This document shows positions 60,858 to 64,000 of a DNA stretch of 64,000 nucleotides, piece by piece. Under the pieces are notes generated by a model, which did not search any database, was not told the origin of the DNA, and saw only the letters and a program-made list of their open reading frames with translations. A program made the position numbers and the translations under genes. This stretch comes from Chrysaora quinquecirrha. Its lineage: Eukaryota; Cnidaria; Scyphozoa; Semaeostomeae; Pelagiidae. The stretch is from contig JACTAT010000040.1 in NCBI GenBank assembly GCA_014526335.1, positions 5,292,725-5,356,724 on the forward strand, in the 5' to 3' direction. Numbering within the stretch: the first letter of the stretch is position 1; each line of letters begins with the position of its first letter.

Positions 60858-60889
60858 GTGTCATAGGTGTGACGTCACACCTATGACAC
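60858..60889. promoter_or_regulatory. Perfect 32-bp palindrome centred on a CRE
   Basis: Left half GTGTCATAGGTGTGAC is followed directly by its exact reverse complement; the centre TGACGTCA (60870-60877) is the consensus cAMP-response element bound by CREB/ATF bZIP dimers. It lies in a GC-richer stretch (60600-61320) that may be a promoter. Confidence 0.6.
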
Positions 60890-60899
60890 ACCATTGTTC

Positions 60900-61467
60900 T
60901 TGTGTTACGAGCATCTGGAGAAAGCTGAAACCAGCAAGTTGAAGTGTGTCTTACCCATGTGATATTTAGGAACTGAAGAGGTTTCAACTTACATTTTGAG
61001 TGACATGATTGCTTAATCCCACGTCAATCAGCCACGCGCAAGCATAACATGGCGCCCTCGCAGCAGACAGAGAGAGATATGCAAAATAGACAATTTATGT
61101 GGTGGTTAGACATTGTTTAACCAAAGTTAATTACTATGACAACACGGGTCCAACCGCGTGTTCTCGTGGGAGGCATTCGAGCGTTTCTTCCGCTGTCTTC
61201 CTTCCTCGTCGTAGCTGGTCGCAGCGAAGAGTTCAAGAATTCAAGAAAGCGTCCTAGATCCTTTCAAATCAGCCAATGTGTCACTTGGTTTGGTGGAATA
61301 GTGTTCGCCGGTGAGAGATTTCCTTATCTATTAGGCTATACCACATATTTTATGGGATTTAGGATTGTGCCTATCGATTTGTTTGCGTAGTCAAAAAGGC
61401 TGTAATGGCTCTATAGGCCTATTCGTTGGCCTGTCATTCTCTTGCTTGCCTCACAGACTCGGGGCCC

Positions 61468-61549
<82 letters not shown>

Positions 61550-61737
61550 AATGTTGAATGTTGAACTCCTCCAATGTCATTCCTTATTAATTGAGTATAC
61601 TTGCTTTGATTTTTAATCCTTGTCATCCCAGAGGCTAGCTGGGTTTTTGTTGCTTGCATTGTGATGTGGTTTAGAGCATGCATGGTAAATTGGGGTCACA
61701 ACCTCAACGCTTTTCTGTCACTCCTAGTTATTTCCAG
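60900..61737. other. GC-richer promoter-like region and poly-A/CAAAA tract
   Basis: 61136-61310 is an open frame ending at a GCCG/GTGAGA donor-like site, possibly a first exon, but its phase does not fit the exon at 61738. 61471-61552 is (A)n followed by (CAAAA)n, which may be a retroposed tail. Confidence 0.35.
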
Positions 61738-61844
61738 TCATCTGATAGACACCCTGAAATTATCCAAGCAACTTCAGACACTTGATCAGCCCCGCAAAAC
61801 TTACAAAGCCGCTAATGCCTTGCAATCCATATTTTTTGGAAAGG
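61738..61844 (+). CDS. Possible exon of an unrecognised gene
   Basis: Between a TTATTTCCAG acceptor and a GTAAGG donor one frame is open and reads 35 residues, HLIDTLKLSKQLQTLDQPRK at the start: helical and amphipathic. Codon use is gene-like. No partner exon is identified with certainty, since the array follows 200 bp later. Confidence 0.35.
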
Positions 61845-62049
61845 GTAAGGTCCTTCACATAAAAATTTTTGGGATGTTTTCTTGTTGAATAGTTCATCAT
61901 CATCTACTACTGCTGTCCCTGCATTGCAAACTGGCCTTGCGTTGTGCAAAGACTAATATCCCTATCTTTAGTGTCCATGTCCCCAATATTGCTATTATTT
62001 GGCTACCCAAACTGAGCCGATTAATTTACTTTTTGATCTTGTTGCTGCC

Positions 62050-64000
62050 GAGCGGCGGTCCAAATCCAACATAGTGGCAGGGCTTAGCAGATTAGGAATA
62101 CCTCAACAGTTTCATTGGTGCCGCGTGGGACTCCAAAGCCAAGCAAGGTAAATGTCTTAGCAGATTTAAAAAATACAGTGATGGTTTCGTTGTTGCTGCA
62201 CGGGACTCCAAAGCCAAGAAATGCAAATTGTCTCAGCAGATTTGGAATGCCACAATAGTTTTGTTGTTGCCGCACGGGACCGCTAAGCCTAATGTGGCCG
62301 CAGGTCTAAGCGGATTTAAGCATACCTCAACAGTCTCATTTTTACTGTATGCAGCTTTTAGGCCAAGCATAACTGCAAGTCTGAGAAGATATAAGGATAC
62401 CTCCACAGTCTCGTTGTTCCAGCACGGGAGCTCTAAGGCAAACATGGCTGCAAGTCTAAGCGAATGTAAGAATACCTCAACAGTCTCATTTGTACTGTAT
62501 GCGACCTTTAAGCCAAGCACAACTGCAGGTCTTAGCAGATGTTAGGATACCCTAACAGTCTCGTTGTTACTATAGGCCATGCCTAGCTGCAAATCTACGC
62601 AGATATAGGATACCTCAACTGTCTCATTGTCGCTGCACGGGACTGCTAAGCCAAGCGTGGCTGCAGGTCTAAGCAGATTTAAGGGTACCTTAATAGTTTC
62701 GTTCTCGCTGCACGGCATAGCAGTAGGTCTAAGCATTCTCCCAAGCCAAGCATTGGCAGCAGTTCTTAGCAGATATACGAATACCTCAGTAGTCTCATGG
62801 ACGCTGCATGATACTCCAAAACCAAGCATGGCAGCAGGTCTGAGCAGGTTTAAGAAGATCTCAATGGTCTCGTTGTTGCTGCACGGGACTTCTAAGCCAA
62901 GTATTGGTAGCAGGCCTTAGCAGATATAAGAATACCTCAGTAGTCCAATTTTTGCTGGACCGAACTCCAAAGTCAATCATGGCAGCAGATCTGATCAGAT
63001 GTAAGACTACCTCAATAGTTACGCTCTCACTGCACGGCATAGCAGTAGGTCTAAGCATTCTCCAAAGCCAAGCATTAGCAGCAGGTCTTAGCAGATATAA
63101 GAATACCTCAAGAATCTCATTGACGCTGCACAATGCTCCAAAACAAGCGTAGCTGCAGGTCTGAGCAGATTTTAAAATGTCTCAATAGTCTCGTTGTGGC
63201 TGCACGGGACTGGTAAGCTAAGCATGGATGCTGGTCTGAGCAGATTTAATAATACCTTGATAGTCTTGTGTAAGCTTCTCGTGGCTGCAGGTCTAAGCAG
63301 ATTTAAGACTTTCTCAATAGCCTCATTGTCACAACAAGGCATAACAGCAGGTCGTAGCATTTCCTACAGCCAAGCATGCCAGCAGGTTTGAGCAGGTTTA
63401 TCAATACCTCATTAATCTCGTTAGCGCTACAGGGTACTCCGAAGCCAAGCATGGCAGCAGGTCTAAGCGGATTTAAGAGTACCTCAATAGTATTGTTGTT
63501 GCTGCACGGGACTTCAAAGCCAAGCATAGCGTCAGGGCTGTGCGCATTCACGAAGACCTCAATAGTCTTGTTGTTGCTGCACGGGACTTCTAAGCAAAGC
63601 GTGGTGACAGGTTGGAGCGCGTTCAAGTATTTCTCAATAGTCTTGTTGTGGCTGCACAGGACTTTAAAGCCAAGCAAGGCAAGTGTTTTAGCGGATTTTA
63701 AAGAATACCTAGATAGTTTGTCGTCGCTGCACGGTACTCCAGCGCCAAGTGTGGAAGCAGGTCTCTGCAGTTTTAAGAATCTCTCAATAGTTTTGTTATC
63801 GCTGCATGGTACTCCAGCACCAAGCGTGGCAGCAAGTCTTGATAATTTTAAGAATCCCTCAATAGTCTTGTTGTTACTGCGCCACATTCCAAAGCCTCGC
63901 ATGCTAGCAAGTCTGACCAGATTTAAGAACACCTTGAAGGTCTCATTGTTGCTCCATGGCACTCCTAAGCCTAGCATGGCTGCAGGTCTAAGCAGATTCA
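62050..64000. repeat. 75-bp minisatellite running off the window
   Basis: About 26 diverged units with GCAGGTCTAAGCAGATTTAA, ACCTCAATAGTCTCGTTGTT and GCTGCACGGGACTCCAAAGC. The 25-codon period leaves long frames on both strands (minus strand, 63303-63977 is the longest, 224 codons; core GVPCSNNETIEVFLN), but indels close them repeatedly. Satellite is favoured; an amplified exon is not excluded. Confidence 0.9.

Overview
The window is animal nuclear DNA. It has spliced genes with GT-AG introns, a CR1/jockey-like LINE, a hAT transposon, many MITEs, a tRNA-derived SINE-like head, and NACHT-domain innate-immunity genes. It is AT-rich and about half of it is tandem or inverted repeat. The LINE type and the NACHT genes suggest a cnidarian or similar marine invertebrate; that is inference, not proof. 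One assembly gap (N at 58678-59177) interrupts the second NACHT gene.

Layout. 1-11610: a giant palindrome centred at about 3935. Each arm has a 10-bp GATC-type minisatellite at the centre, then a C2H2 zinc-finger gene (A), then a Cys-rich gene (B) with a TATA box and a seven-unit heat-shock element. A decayed LINE (5849-10759) replaces about 508 bp of the right arm. 13763-20318: last exons of a cold-shock-domain gene (CSDE1/UNR-like, with a SUZ-C-like tail). A 3988-bp hAT transposon with 8-bp TSDs sits inside its last coding exon. 15300-15955 and 20690-22115: two fold-back minisatellites. 23403-25870: a 65/188-bp higher-order array followed by a 99-bp array. 28150-37000: MITEs, a 3.1-kb fold-back element with 9-bp TSDs, a SINE-like head, a TCA-rich microsatellite and a second fold-back element. 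38216-59196: a same-strand cluster made of a four-TM protein exon, several small phase-1 linker exons and two NACHT exons, with many transposons and satellites in the introns. 59200-64000: a possible promoter region with a perfect 32-bp palindrome centred on a CRE, then a 75-bp array running off the end.

How the parts may work together. The cluster at 38-59 kb reads as an NLR-type immune locus. All small exons and both NACHT exons have phase-1 boundaries, so they could be joined interchangeably, and the upstream four-TM exon has a phase-1 donor. A membrane-anchored 4TM-linker-NACHT protein is therefore possible but not shown. The second theme is architecture: at least five unrelated minisatellites here are head-to-head inverted, and one MITE family carries a short word that changes together in its termini and its interior from copy to copy.
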